62,519 nt of DNA from Bradyrhizobium acaciae (lineage in GTDB: Bacteria > Pseudomonadota > Alphaproteobacteria > Rhizobiales > Xanthobacteraceae): positions 1-62,519 of the forward strand of contig NZ_JACMYK010000029.1 of NCBI RefSeq assembly GCF_020889785.1. The letters are read 5' to 3'. Positions 8,890-17,966 of the stretch are shown piece by piece. The position numbers and the translations under genes were made by a program. Every line of letters begins with the position of its first letter. Within the stretch, counting starts at the first letter, position 1. Below the pieces are notes generated by a model, which saw nothing but the letters and a program-made list of their open reading frames with translations, was not told the DNA's origin and did no database searches.

Positions 8890-10142
8890 GGCGACCTCCG
8901 CCCGATATCCGAAGCCTGGCTCGCTTCACGGGACTGCTTCGCTCGCGCTGTTGCCGCCTTGAAGACGTTCCAGATCGCGCTTCCGTCGTTGCGGATATCA
9001 AACTGGTCGTGCTCGTCGACAGGAAAACGCCCGTTGTCCTGACGCGACACCAGGCGCCAGACCATCCAGCCGGCGCAATTGGGATCGCGCCCAAGCTTGT
9101 CGAGCCACATGTCGTAGGCGCCGGCCGCGTCTTTGTTGGAACGGGCATAGCCGAACTCCTCGAGGAGGACGGGCTTGTCGGCGCGAGCCGCGAGCTGGCA
9201 GAACTCGGTGATGTTGTCGCCGAATTGCTGGACTGTCTGATTGTAGTAGAGCGGGTAACCGTGCCAGGTGCCGAAATCGAGTGTCGAGATCGCCAGGTCC
9301 GACAATTTGTCGGCAACATTGGCATGGCCCGAACTGACGAGATGATTGGGATCGAGGAACTTGACGTAGGCGGACATCTCGGCGGTCCAGGCCAATCGCA
9401 AGCTCTCCGGGCTCGCATTGCCTTCGTTCATCAACTCCCAGGCCATGATGGTCGGGTCGTCGCGGTAGGCAATCCCGGTCAACGAATTGACCCGCTGCAC
9501 GACGTGGCGAGCCCAATTCATGTAATCGCGCCGCGTGCGTCGATCACGGAAGAAAAACCCGGACTTGTCCTCGCTGCCATACCAGGCCCGCATCTGCTGA
9601 GCGCCGCCCGTGTAGGCCCAGAAGTCCAGGAAGCCGATGATGAGCTTCAGGTGTCGCTTGCCGGCTTCGGCGATCAGGAAGTCGACCTTCTGCATCCCGT
9701 TGGCGCCGTCATTGAAGGCCATCCCGCCTTCGTGATCGTCCCAATAGATGAGATAGGTCCCCTTGACACCGAGATCGCTCGCGTCGGCCTGGAGCCGCCA
9801 CTGCCAGATCGTCACCATGCTCCCGTCGAGCGATCCGATGACGGGCTGAAGGAAGGTGCGAACCACATTGGCACCCATCGCCACCGCGTCGTCGAGCACG
9901 CGGGTGACCTCGCCCTGCGATCCGAAGGTGAGATAGTGGTTGTTCACGCCGGTCACGAAGAACGGTTTGCCGTCAACCGTAAATCGCGTTCCCTGAGCCT
10001 TGATGAAGGGAATCGGAGGTGGTCCGTCCGCTGCTGGACCGTCCGTTGCGCTCACCACTGCCGGTGCAGCAAGCAAAGCGTACAACAACACACGCAGTCC
10101 GATGTTGCGCAGTCCGTTCGCCCGTTTCCAGACAGAATTCAT
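8886..10142 (-). CDS. Secreted GH5 glycoside hydrolase, endo-mannanase-like
   Basis: 418 aa with an N-terminal signal peptide (about residues 1-33, GLRVLLYALLAAPAVVSA). The TIM-barrel carries the family 5 acid/base motif WELMNE (Glu240) and nucleophile motif LLEEFG (Glu329). The stretch FLDFWAYTGG and the overall layout resemble plant-type or fungal-type mannan endo-1,4-beta-mannosidases. In a polysaccharide locus such an enzyme usually trims or releases the polymer in the periplasm or outside the cell. It is first in a minus-strand operon with GT2 and galE. Substrate assignment to mannan is by resemblance only; a glucan or heteropolymer is possible. Confidence 0.88.
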   Translation of the reverse strand: MNSVWKRANGLRNIGLRVLLYALLAAPAVVSATDGPAADGPPPIPFIKAQGTRFTVDGKPFFVTGVNNHYLTFGSQGEVTRVLDDAVAMGANVVRTFLQPVIGSLDGSMVTIWQWRLQADASDLGVKGTYLIYWDDHEGGMAFNDGANGMQKVDFLIAEAGKRHLKLIIGFLDFWAYTGGAQQMRAWYGSEDKSGFFFRDRRTRRDYMNWARHVVQRVNSLTGIAYRDDPTIMAWELMNEGNASPESLRLAWTAEMSAYVKFLDPNHLVSSGHANVADKLSDLAISTLDFGTWHGYPLYYNQTVQQFGDNITEFCQLAARADKPVLLEEFGYARSNKDAAGAYDMWLDKLGRDPNCAGWMVWRLVSRQDNGRFPVDEHDQFDIRNDGSAIWNVFKAATARAKQSREASQASDIGRRSP

Positions 10143-10313
10143 CCCGCCACGTGACTATCGCGCACCGGCGAAGGCAACTTCCCCGAAGGATTACTCCCTT
10201 CGGCGTCGTGCTCCGACAGGTCAGTTTCGTTACAGTGTCGACCAGGCCAGGGCTATTGACCGGCTCCGGATCGAACACGGCATGTTGAGATGCAGCAGTA
10301 TGGGTGATGCGCC
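10143..10313. promoter_or_regulatory. Divergent intergenic region (GH5 operon / flavoprotein)
   Basis: 171 bases between divergently transcribed genes must hold promoters for both. No obvious operator was recognised. Confidence 0.4.
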
Positions 10314-11525
10314 ATGATGGACACCGACGTGGTGGTGATCGGCGCAGGCCTCGCCGGCTCGACCACAGCAGCGATATTGGGGCGCGCGGGCATCCCCACC
10401 GCAGTGGTCGACCCTCATCCGGTATACCCGCCCGATCTGCGCTGCGAAAAACTCGATCGCGGGCAAGTCGCAATCCTGCAGAAGACCGGGCTGGCCAGCG
10501 TTGCCCTTGCGGCGACGACCTTCGACGGCGCGATCCGTGACGGCAAGGCCTGGATCGCCCGCTTCGGACGCGTGATCGATAAGCGCCCGGGTGGACAATA
10601 CGGCATCCTGTACGACGACCTCGTCAACGTGATGCGCAGCGCGATTCCACCTGATGTGTCGAACGTCGTTGCGAAGGCCGTTCGCATCACGACCGGCGAC
10701 GACCGTCAGCAGATCTCGCTGTCGAATGGCAGCATCATCTCGGCGCGCCTCGTCGTTCTCGCCAACGGATTGAGCGTCGCACTGAAGGACCAGCTCGGAA
10801 TCGAGCGCACGATCACGAGCCCGTGCCATTCGATTACCGTCGCCTTCGACATCAAACCCCGCCCGGGCAGGGCATTCGACTTCGCGGCCCTGACGTACTA
10901 TCCGGAACGCGCCAGCGACCGGATGGCCTATCTCACGCTTTTTCCGATTGGAACGTCGATGCGGGCGAACCTGATGGTCTATCGGACCATGGACGATCCT
11001 TGGCTGCGGGAGATGCGCCACAGTCCCGAGCGCGCGCTGTTCGCCTTGATGCCGAATTTGCGTCGCATCACCGGAGACGTCGAGGTGGTTGGGCCGGTCA
11101 AGATCCGCCCTGCCGACCTCTATGTCAGCCAGGGCCATCGCCAGGCGGGTGTCGTCATGGTCGGTGACGCGTTCGCAAGCTCCTGCCCCGCAGCCGGCAC
11201 CGGCGCCGGCAAGGTCTTCACCGACGTCGAGCGGCTGTGCAACGTCCATATCCCGAATTGGCTCGCCAGTCCCGGCATGGCCGCGGACAAGATCGATCAG
11301 TTCTATGATGATCCGGTCAAGCGCGCATATGACGAAACCTCCAAATCGTGGGCCTACCGGCTGCGCTCGATGTCCATCGAGCAAGGCATCGGCTGGAGCA
11401 TCCAGCGCAGGCTGCGCTTCTTCGTCGGCGCTGCAATCGCCGCCGCTTGCAAGATCGGCGTCATCCCCGATGGAAATCAGTTCGCGCCTGAAGGATGGAC
11501 GCAGCGCCTGCGGGATCGCACATAG
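10314..11525 (+). CDS. FAD-dependent oxidoreductase of the geranylgeranyl-reductase/PHBH-like family
   Basis: 403 aa. The N-terminal dinucleotide-binding motif is VVVIGAGLAGSTTAAILGRAG (residues about 6-26). The second FAD motif (GDAFASSCPAAGTGAGKVF) lies near residue 283 in the place of the GD motif of group A flavoprotein monooxygenases. Such proteins oxidise or reduce small hydrophobic or aromatic molecules in the cytosol. Its presence inside a polysaccharide locus is unusual; it could modify a lipid carrier, an acyl group or a sugar nucleotide. ATG at 10314 or 10317 are both possible. It is transcribed alone, convergent with the broken acyltransferase gene. Confidence 0.8.
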   Translation: MMDTDVVVIGAGLAGSTTAAILGRAGIPTAVVDPHPVYPPDLRCEKLDRGQVAILQKTGLASVALAATTFDGAIRDGKAWIARFGRVIDKRPGGQYGILYDDLVNVMRSAIPPDVSNVVAKAVRITTGDDRQQISLSNGSIISARLVVLANGLSVALKDQLGIERTITSPCHSITVAFDIKPRPGRAFDFAALTYYPERASDRMAYLTLFPIGTSMRANLMVYRTMDDPWLREMRHSPERALFALMPNLRRITGDVEVVGPVKIRPADLYVSQGHRQAGVVMVGDAFASSCPAAGTGAGKVFTDVERLCNVHIPNWLASPGMAADKIDQFYDDPVKRAYDETSKSWAYRLRSMSIEQGIGWSIQRRLRFFVGAAIAAACKIGVIPDGNQFAPEGWTQRLRDRT

Positions 11526-11576
11526 ACCCTGTCGCCGGGCGCACGATGGCCGAGGGCTGGTGACGCCGCTTTGCGC

Positions 11577-12712
11577 TTACCGAGAATGTTGGATCGCGTG
11601 CCAAATTCGGCTGCGCACATTGTGAAATTGCCGATAGCCTTGGTGCTCAGCTACTTCCATCGCGAAAGCCAACGGGTTGCGCGTGCGAACATCGATCAGC
11701 GTATCGACCATGGTTCGTCGGCCGGTCCACAACTGCGACATGATTCCATCCGCCGACGAGCATGAGTCGATTGTGCCGACCTGACCAGATTCGAGCAGTT
11801 CTTCCGTCATCTTGCTGATCAACAGAGCTCCCGGTGAAAAGCCCGCGAAGGACGCATCGAATGCGGTCTTCCACGTATAAGCCTGATGGCCGCTGTAGAT
11901 CAGGACCTGCGCCGCAATCGCAACGTCGTCGACGCGCAGCAGGGCGACTGAGGCCATGTCGTGCGCGGCCAGGTTTCGGATCAGCTGGCGCGCAAACCGC
12001 GCATCACCGGCGTCGCAGAGCAGCGCAGTGCCCTCCTTGCCCTTCCAGCTCACCGCCTCGAGCGCGAGAAATATCTCGAACGCAGCTTCCGTCTCGGCGG
12101 GCGCCGACGATTCACGATCTCCACCTTTCCAGTCGCGGAGAGCCGGTTCCAATCCTGGCGCAGTTTCTTGCGGGTCGATCCCGATTTCTTGATCCCTGAG
12201 CATGAATCCGCAAACGGGCGTTCGACGCGAACAAGCTCCCGGTATCGGCCCTGGCCCTCGAGCTGCCGGAGCATCGCCGGATAGACGACCGGGTCAGCTT
12301 CGAAGGATCGCAATTTGACGATCTTGGGCAAATGGGGGTCGTGCCTGATCACGTCGAAGAACGCCGCCGCAACCTCGTCGGCGCGAGCGCTGTCGACCAC
12401 GGCATTCGAGGTGAACGCGTAATTGTAGGGGATCGCTTCCAGGAATGCGGGCGCCGTCGGCAAGATGCGCCTTTCGCACAGCGCCCAAAAACCGACTGGA
12501 CAGCGAGGCTTCACCTCCTCGTCCCAGGCAATCAGGACGTGGATCTTGGCGAACCCGGGTTCGGCGGCCGCCAGCAACGCCGCAGGATGCATGAATGCGT
12601 TGCCATCGACGCGCGTGATGAGATCGTCCCACGGCCCGCAGAGTTCGGCACTCGGTGCGCAGCTGTACGCAGAAATCGACCCATTCTTGGTCGGTGACCA
12701 GCCCACATTCAT
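11577..12712 (-). pseudogene. FemAB/CelD (BcsL-like) GNAT acyltransferase, interrupted by a frameshift
   Basis: The N-terminal half reads in one frame from the ATG at 12712 (MNVGWSPTK...) down to about 12110. The C-terminal half continues in another frame to the stop at 11577. The joined product would be about 378 aa, the usual family length. Before the break the text reads LRQDWNRLSATGKVEIVN; after it, SAPAETEAAFEIFLALEAVSWKG, a hallmark of the CelD/BcsL acetyltransferase domain. The break lies near 12105-12125 and equals one missing base. Members transfer acyl or amino-acyl groups, often in exopolysaccharide or cellulose loci. It may be a real pseudogene or a sequencing error; an intact family member exists at 24600-25868. 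Confidence 0.8.
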
Positions 12713-12922
12713 GCGTCCAAATGACGCTCCCGGCCGGCTGAGCGCAACGTCACCGATGGGTTACCCCGTCTGGCACCGCACATCCGGGCGCGGTTTAGGC
12801 ATAGTTTTACGGCCGGTCGCCGTGGCGCGGCCTCGTGCCGCAGACAGCACAAGGTGCTGGCTTCCCGTATCGGTGAGTCCGAGGTCCCGGCAGGCGAAGA
12901 CTGAACCGGGCCCGAGGCGTGA
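12713..12922. promoter_or_regulatory. Divergent intergenic region
   Basis: 210 bases between the acyltransferase start and the beta-propeller gene. Promoters for both directions are expected here; I see no clear motif. Confidence 0.35.
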
Positions 12923-14479
12923 ATGCGTGTTTGCCTGCATCTTGATCCATCGCGGCTGCTGCGCTGGCATCTATGGCTGGCGGAAGCGCTTGCCGAAGAT
13001 CCCGCCAATGAGATCTCGTGCAGCTACGGATCCGGCCGCCATCCGCTGTCGCCGACTTGCCGCTTGCTGATCGAGCTGGAGCGGCTCGTCTTTCGCGCTC
13101 GCGGCGATGGCGCTACGGATTCCATCCCGGCAGCCCTTCGCGCGCTGGCGCCTTCGACCACCGCGCCGGATATCGTGATCAATCTCAGCGGCGAAGAAGC
13201 CGTCATCCCCGCACGGCGGGTGCTGACGCCGTTCTTCAACGGCATCCCGGGCGAAGTCGGAGTGTTGGCGGCGCTGGCGAATAATGAGGATCTGCTGGTC
13301 GAGCTGCACGATACAACTTGCCCTCGGGGCCCGTGGACGGCGCGTCCCGCCAGCGCAGACCGCGACGTGCTTGCTGTGACCCTTGATGGCACCCTCTCAT
13401 GCGCCGTCCTGCTGATCCTCAAGGCGTTGCGCGAGGAACGGCCGCCGGCTGCATCCGATACGCCTCGCCCGCGGATGACCGAGCCGCCGGGGCCGCCCTC
13501 CTCAGCCCTCATATGGGCGAGTGGAAGGGTGGCGTCGAAAGCCGTTAGCCTGCTGAATATCGTCGCAAGAGGCGGAAAGATGTGGGGCGTCGGGTGGCGC
13601 CGCGACGAAGGGAGAAGCCTGCTCGACACGGGCCAAGCCGTCTTCAAGGTGCTCGCCGCGGATGCCGACAGTTATCTCGCCGACCCGTTTCCATTCAGCC
13701 ACCGGGGGCAGGATTTCATCTTTGTCGAGCAGTTTTCCTACAGGAAAAAGCGAGGCTGCATCGCAGTCGCAAGGGTAAGCCGCGACGGAACGGCGAGCGA
13801 ACCGCGGATCGTGCTGGAGGAGCCGCACCATCTCTCCTACCCGTTCGTGTTCGAACGGGACGGACAGATCTGGATGATCCCGGAATCCGGGGCAGCACGG
13901 AATGTCAGCCTCTATCGCGCCGTCGAATTCCCCGACCGATGGGTCCGGGAAGCGTGCCTCATCGATCGCGTCGAGGCCTACGACTGCACGCCGCTGTTTC
14001 GCGACGGCGGTTGCTGGTTCTTCGTCAGCCCCAAACGGTGGGGGTCCACGTCATGGGACGTCCTCGACGTCTACCGCGCGGAGAGCTTGACCGGACCCTG
14101 GCTACATCATGCCGCAAACCCCATCCTGATCGACGCCTCGCTCAGCCGTCCGGCTGGCGCCTTCATCGAGCACGGCGGGCAAATACTCCGCCCGGTCCAG
14201 AATTGCTCGCGCGGTTATGGCGATGCGGTCACGCTGTGCCGGATCGACGCGCTCGGGCTGTCGGAATTTGCCCAAACCCCGGTCGGTGTCGTCCGGGCGG
14301 CAGGCTTCGGGTGCCATACCTACAACCGCAGATCCGGCCTCGAGGTGATCGACATGTTCGGTCGCGTCGGGCGACTGGGAGATGTCATGGCGTCCTATGA
14401 GCCGTTGTCATCCGAGGTTTCGGCGACCGTGCAGCGGCAACCCGCCTGGTCGTCTTCGATGCCGGCCGGCTTCGTGTGA
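12923..14479 (+). CDS. Glucosamine-inositolphosphorylceramide-transferase-like beta-propeller protein with formyltransferase-like N-terminus
   Basis: 518 aa, two parts. Residues about 1-210 resemble the N-terminal half of formyltransferase-like proteins (MRVCLHLDPSRLLRWHLWLAEAL start). Residues about 215-500 are a five-bladed propeller related to GH43 and to the C-terminal domain of glucosamine inositolphosphorylceramide transferase 1, with repeats such as DPFPFSHRGQDFIFVE and SYPFVFERDGQIWMIPESG, and a late HTYNRRSGLEVIDMFGR. Such proteins recur in bacterial polysaccharide loci next to glycosyltransferases. Catalytic role is not established; a glycan-modifying or glycosidase-like role is inferred. 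It precedes the main plus-strand operon by 240 bases. Confidence 0.7.
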   Translation: MRVCLHLDPSRLLRWHLWLAEALAEDPANEISCSYGSGRHPLSPTCRLLIELERLVFRARGDGATDSIPAALRALAPSTTAPDIVINLSGEEAVIPARRVLTPFFNGIPGEVGVLAALANNEDLLVELHDTTCPRGPWTARPASADRDVLAVTLDGTLSCAVLLILKALREERPPAASDTPRPRMTEPPGPPSSALIWASGRVASKAVSLLNIVARGGKMWGVGWRRDEGRSLLDTGQAVFKVLAADADSYLADPFPFSHRGQDFIFVEQFSYRKKRGCIAVARVSRDGTASEPRIVLEEPHHLSYPFVFERDGQIWMIPESGAARNVSLYRAVEFPDRWVREACLIDRVEAYDCTPLFRDGGCWFFVSPKRWGSTSWDVLDVYRAESLTGPWLHHAANPILIDASLSRPAGAFIEHGGQILRPVQNCSRGYGDAVTLCRIDALGLSEFAQTPVGVVRAAGFGCHTYNRRSGLEVIDMFGRVGRLGDVMASYEPLSSEVSATVQRQPAWSSSMPAGFV

Positions 14480-14719
14480 GAAGCGCGCGAGGTTGGAAAT
14501 CATTGCTGGCAACGTTGGTTACGCAGGGCCATTTCCATTGAGCTGCAAGAGGATAACTACAAAGAGCTAACCATCTATCGCGCTTCCAACACGCAGCTGC
14601 ATCAGCGATCCTTGCCAACTCAGGCTGCCTGGAAGAGGGTCGCAAGGAGAGAGTTCCGCATTTCAATCTCCCGATGTCTTTTTCATTTCGTCTACCTTTT
14701 TTGTGCGGGAGGTGCGCTT

Positions 14720-15976
14720 ATGGGCCGATCGAGCACATCCGTGGATGTGGCCGTCATAGGAGCCGGCCCCTACGGCTTGTCGCTGGCCGCGCACTTGCGT
14801 GCACGCGGTGTGGAGCACCGGGTCTTTGGCGAGCCCATGGGCCCCTGGAAGCACAACATGCCCCGCGGCATGCTGCTGAAATCCTACCCCTGGGCGTCAT
14901 GTCTCTCCGATCCCGCATCGGAATTCACGGTCAAGTCGTTCTGCACCGAACGCGCCCTGCCCTATCATGACACGCTGACACCGCTGACGCTCGAGCGGTT
15001 CATCGAATACGGCGAAGCCTTCCGGATGCGGTACGTGCCGGCCGTGGAGAACAAGGTTCTCACCGCGTTGGAGGCCGTCGGCGGCGATCTTCGTGCGACC
15101 TTCGACGACGGCGAGACAGTCAACGCGCGGCGGGTCGTGGTGGCCGTCGGCCTGCAGCCCTTCAGGCACCTGCCTCGGGACGTCGCACGTTTACCCGCCG
15201 AGCTGTGCTCGCACAGCGGCGACTACGGCTCGCTCGAACCATTGGACGGCAAGAACGTGACCGTGATCGGATCCGGATCGTCGGCGACGGACCTGGCGGC
15301 ACTGCTCCATGAACGGGGAATCCCGGTTTCGCTGGTTGCGCGCGCACCGCAACTTCGTTTTGCCAACCGGCCCCGCAACCGCTCGTTCATCCAGCGTATG
15401 GTCGCGCCATTGAGCGGCATCGGCCCGGGCTGGGCCCTGACGGCCTGCGCGAAGTATCCTCAGCTCATCCAGCTGTTGGCGGAGGAACGCCGTATCCGGC
15501 TCGCCAATCCCAGTGCACTGGGCCCCCTGGGTGGCGCCTTCGTGAAGGACCGCGTCATAGGAAAGGTACCCACATCGCTCGGGACCTCCCTCCAAGGCAT
15601 CGGGATTCGCAATGGCCGCGTGCTGCTCGATCTGGTCTCCACCGGTGGAGCGCGGCAATCGTTGCAGACCGATCATGTGATCTTCGCGACCGGCTACAGG
15701 GTCGATGCAAGCCGGCTGGGTTTCCTGAGTCAAACGCTGCTTCGCGACATCCGCCTGGTCAAAGGGGCGCCGCAGCTTTCATCGCATTACGAGACGTCAG
15801 TACCGGGGTTGCATTTTATCGGTCCCGCCGCAGCAAACAGCTTCGGCCCGGTCTGCCGGTTTGTCTACGGGACCCATCATCCTGCGCGGGCTCTTGCCCA
15901 ATATTTGTCAAGCATTCTTGTCCGCTCGCGACCTGCGCTCCAGGTCCGGCCTTTTGATCGCACGGTGTTGCCATGA
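14720..15976 (+). CDS. NAD(P)/FAD-dependent monooxygenase-like oxidoreductase
   Basis: 418 aa flavoprotein of the flavin-containing or N-hydroxylating monooxygenase type. FAD motif VAVIGAGPYGLSLAAHL is at residues about 9-25, and an NADPH motif VTVIGSGSSATDLAALLHERG near residue 178. HVIFATGYRVDASRLG fits the conserved ATG-Y signature of this group. The start at 14720 has GGGAGG seven bases upstream; a longer start at 14612 has no such signal. It overlaps the next GT2 gene by four bases (ATGA), so it is part of the polysaccharide operon. Possible roles include hydroxylation of an amino group on a sugar or lipid; the substrate is unknown. Confidence 0.82.
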   Translation: MGRSSTSVDVAVIGAGPYGLSLAAHLRARGVEHRVFGEPMGPWKHNMPRGMLLKSYPWASCLSDPASEFTVKSFCTERALPYHDTLTPLTLERFIEYGEAFRMRYVPAVENKVLTALEAVGGDLRATFDDGETVNARRVVVAVGLQPFRHLPRDVARLPAELCSHSGDYGSLEPLDGKNVTVIGSGSSATDLAALLHERGIPVSLVARAPQLRFANRPRNRSFIQRMVAPLSGIGPGWALTACAKYPQLIQLLAEERRIRLANPSALGPLGGAFVKDRVIGKVPTSLGTSLQGIGIRNGRVLLDLVSTGGARQSLQTDHVIFATGYRVDASRLGFLSQTLLRDIRLVKGAPQLSSHYETSVPGLHFIGPAAANSFGPVCRFVYGTHHPARALAQYLSSILVRSRPALQVRPFDRTVLP

Positions 15977-16764
15977 ACGCTCCTATTCCAAACAGCCTTT
16001 CCCCTGTCAGCGCCATCTCGGTGCCCGATAAGATCAATCTCGCGTTGGGGCGGTCGCTGATGATGCCGCGCGTGAGCTTCGTGGTCCCGACACTCAATGA
16101 GGCCAAGAACCTGCCCTGGCTTCTGCCGCGTATCCCGACCTGGGCGCACGAAGTCATCATCGTGGACGGACGTTCGACGGATGACACGGTTGCGGTGGCG
16201 CGCGGTCTGCGCGAGGACATCAAGGTCGTGATGGAGCCGCGCCGCGGCAAGGGCGCCGCGCTGCAGGCCGGATTCCGGGCCGCGACCGGCGATATCATCG
16301 TGATGATCGACGCCGATGGCTCGATGGTGCCGGAGGAAGCGATCGTCTTTGTCGGCGCGCTGATCGCCGGCGCGGATCTGGTCAAAGGCTCGCGCTTTCT
16401 GCAGGGCGCAGGGACCGACGACATGTCGACGTTCCGGATGCTGGGCAATTGGGGGCTCACCCTGTTGGTGCGAATGCTCTACGGCGGCTCGTTCTCCGAT
16501 CTGTGCTACGGATACATGGCGTTCTGGACCAAGCACGTCCCCACCCTCAATTGCGACTGCGACGGCTTCGAAATCGAGACCCTCATCAATGTGCGGGCCC
16601 TGAAGAACGAGCTGAACATCGTTGAGGTCGCGAGCTTCGAAGCTCCACGCATCAGCGGCTTGAGCAATTTGCGCGCCATCCCGGATGGCTGGCGGGTTCT
16701 CAAGACGATCCTGCGCGAGAAGGTGCATTCTCCGGTCTCGCTCGTTGCCTATGGTTATCCATAG
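15973..16764 (+). CDS. Family 2 glycosyltransferase (dolichyl-phosphate-mannose-synthase-like)
   Basis: 263 aa. After a 30-residue leader comes the GT2 core: VSFVVPTLNEAKNLPWLLP, VIIVDGRSTDDT, a G-K-G-A-A-L stretch and the DxD motif IDADGSMVP (about residue 114). There is one hydrophobic patch but no clear C-terminal membrane anchors. These enzymes commonly move a sugar to a lipid carrier. It is translationally coupled to the flavoprotein upstream; 47 bases separate it from the GT4 gene. An internal start near MMPRVSF is possible. Confidence 0.9.
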   Translation: MNAPIPNSLSPVSAISVPDKINLALGRSLMMPRVSFVVPTLNEAKNLPWLLPRIPTWAHEVIIVDGRSTDDTVAVARGLREDIKVVMEPRRGKGAALQAGFRAATGDIIVMIDADGSMVPEEAIVFVGALIAGADLVKGSRFLQGAGTDDMSTFRMLGNWGLTLLVRMLYGGSFSDLCYGYMAFWTKHVPTLNCDCDGFEIETLINVRALKNELNIVEVASFEAPRISGLSNLRAIPDGWRVLKTILREKVHSPVSLVAYGYP

Positions 16765-16811
16765 GCGGCGGGGGGCGGAACGCACGTCCACGATGACGAT
16801 GGGTAAGCCGA

Positions 16812-17966
16812 ATGCGTATCCTGATGGTCGCCGCTCGCTGCTACCCCTTCGTCGGCGGTATCGAAACCCACATCCAGGAGGTCGGCCCCCGCCTGGTGGC
16901 GCGCGGTTACTCGGTCGACGTGCTCACGACCGATTCCTCGGGAAACCTGCCGGTTGAGGAGAACGTCCGTGGCATGTGCGTGCGGCGCGTGCCGGCGTGG
17001 CCGAAGGAATTGGATCTCTATGTGGCACCGCAAGTCTATACCGCGATCCGCCGCGGCGCGTGGGATCTGATCCACTTTCAAGGTTACAACACCTTTGTGA
17101 GTCCGATCGGACTGCTCGCGGCCGTCCGCAGCAGGATGCCGTTCGTCCTGACTTTCCATAGTGGCGGACATTCCTCGCGTTTGCGGAACGCCGTGCGCAG
17201 CACCCAGCGTGCACTGCTCCGCCCGCTGGTGGCGAAAGCCGCGCGACTGATCGGGGTCTCCGAATTCGAGGCCGGCTTTTTCAGCGCCCGAATGGGTATC
17301 CCGCGCGAACGGTTTGTGGTGGTCCCGAATGGCGCCGCGATGCCGGCTGCCAGCGCCGGCGTCCGGGTCGATCCCGGATTGATCGTCTCGAGCGGCAGAC
17401 TGGAGCGCTACAAGGGCCATCACCGGCTGATTGCGGCGTTGCCGGAGTTGAGCCGCAAGATGCCGGATGTGCGCCTGCGCATCGTCGGCACGGGCCCCTA
17501 CGAAGAGGAACTGCGCCGTCTCGCCAGCACGCTTGGCCTTGACGATCGGGTCACCATTGCGGGCATCCCCGGATCCGAACGGCAGAGAATGGCCGACCTG
17601 CTGGCGAGCGCCGGCCTGTTCGTGCTGCTGAGTGAATACGAGGCTCATCCCGTGGCGGTGATGGAAGCGCTATCGCTGCGCCGGCCCGTCCTTGTCAGCG
17701 ATACGTCCGGACTGCGCGAGCTCGCGACCAACGGCCTGTGCCGCGCACTTCCGGCCGACGCCGACCCGAGCGAGATAGCCGCTGCCATTGCCGAGGAACT
17801 CGAGACCCCGCGCGCGATCCCCGATTTGGCGTTGCCGGATTGGGACGCCTGCGCAGACGCGCTGAGTGACGTCTATCGCGATGTGTTGGGTAGCCGGTCA
17901 ACGGTCGATCGTGCGCACGACGGTGCACTGGGCCTGCGGTCCGCGACGAGGGCGCGGGTCGGATGA
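16812..17966 (+). CDS. Family 4 glycosyltransferase
   Basis: 384 aa GT-B fold retaining enzyme. The N-terminus MRILMVAARCYPFVGGIETHI is the typical acceptor-domain start. The donor domain has SSGRLERYKGHHRLIAAL and the EX7E motif SEYEAHPVAVMEAL (about residue 278). It acts in the cytosol on a lipid-linked sugar. The stop overlaps the following membrane-protein start (ATGA). Confidence 0.93.
   Translation: MRILMVAARCYPFVGGIETHIQEVGPRLVARGYSVDVLTTDSSGNLPVEENVRGMCVRRVPAWPKELDLYVAPQVYTAIRRGAWDLIHFQGYNTFVSPIGLLAAVRSRMPFVLTFHSGGHSSRLRNAVRSTQRALLRPLVAKAARLIGVSEFEAGFFSARMGIPRERFVVVPNGAAMPAASAGVRVDPGLIVSSGRLERYKGHHRLIAALPELSRKMPDVRLRIVGTGPYEEELRRLASTLGLDDRVTIAGIPGSERQRMADLLASAGLFVLLSEYEAHPVAVMEALSLRRPVLVSDTSGLRELATNGLCRALPADADPSEIAAAIAEELETPRAIPDLALPDWDACADALSDVYRDVLGSRSTVDRAHDGALGLRSATRARVG

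Noticed and set aside
14612..14719. Longer N-terminus for the monooxygenase at 14720
   Set aside because: The extension shows no similarity to the family, and the SD GGGAGG precisely serves the inner ATG.
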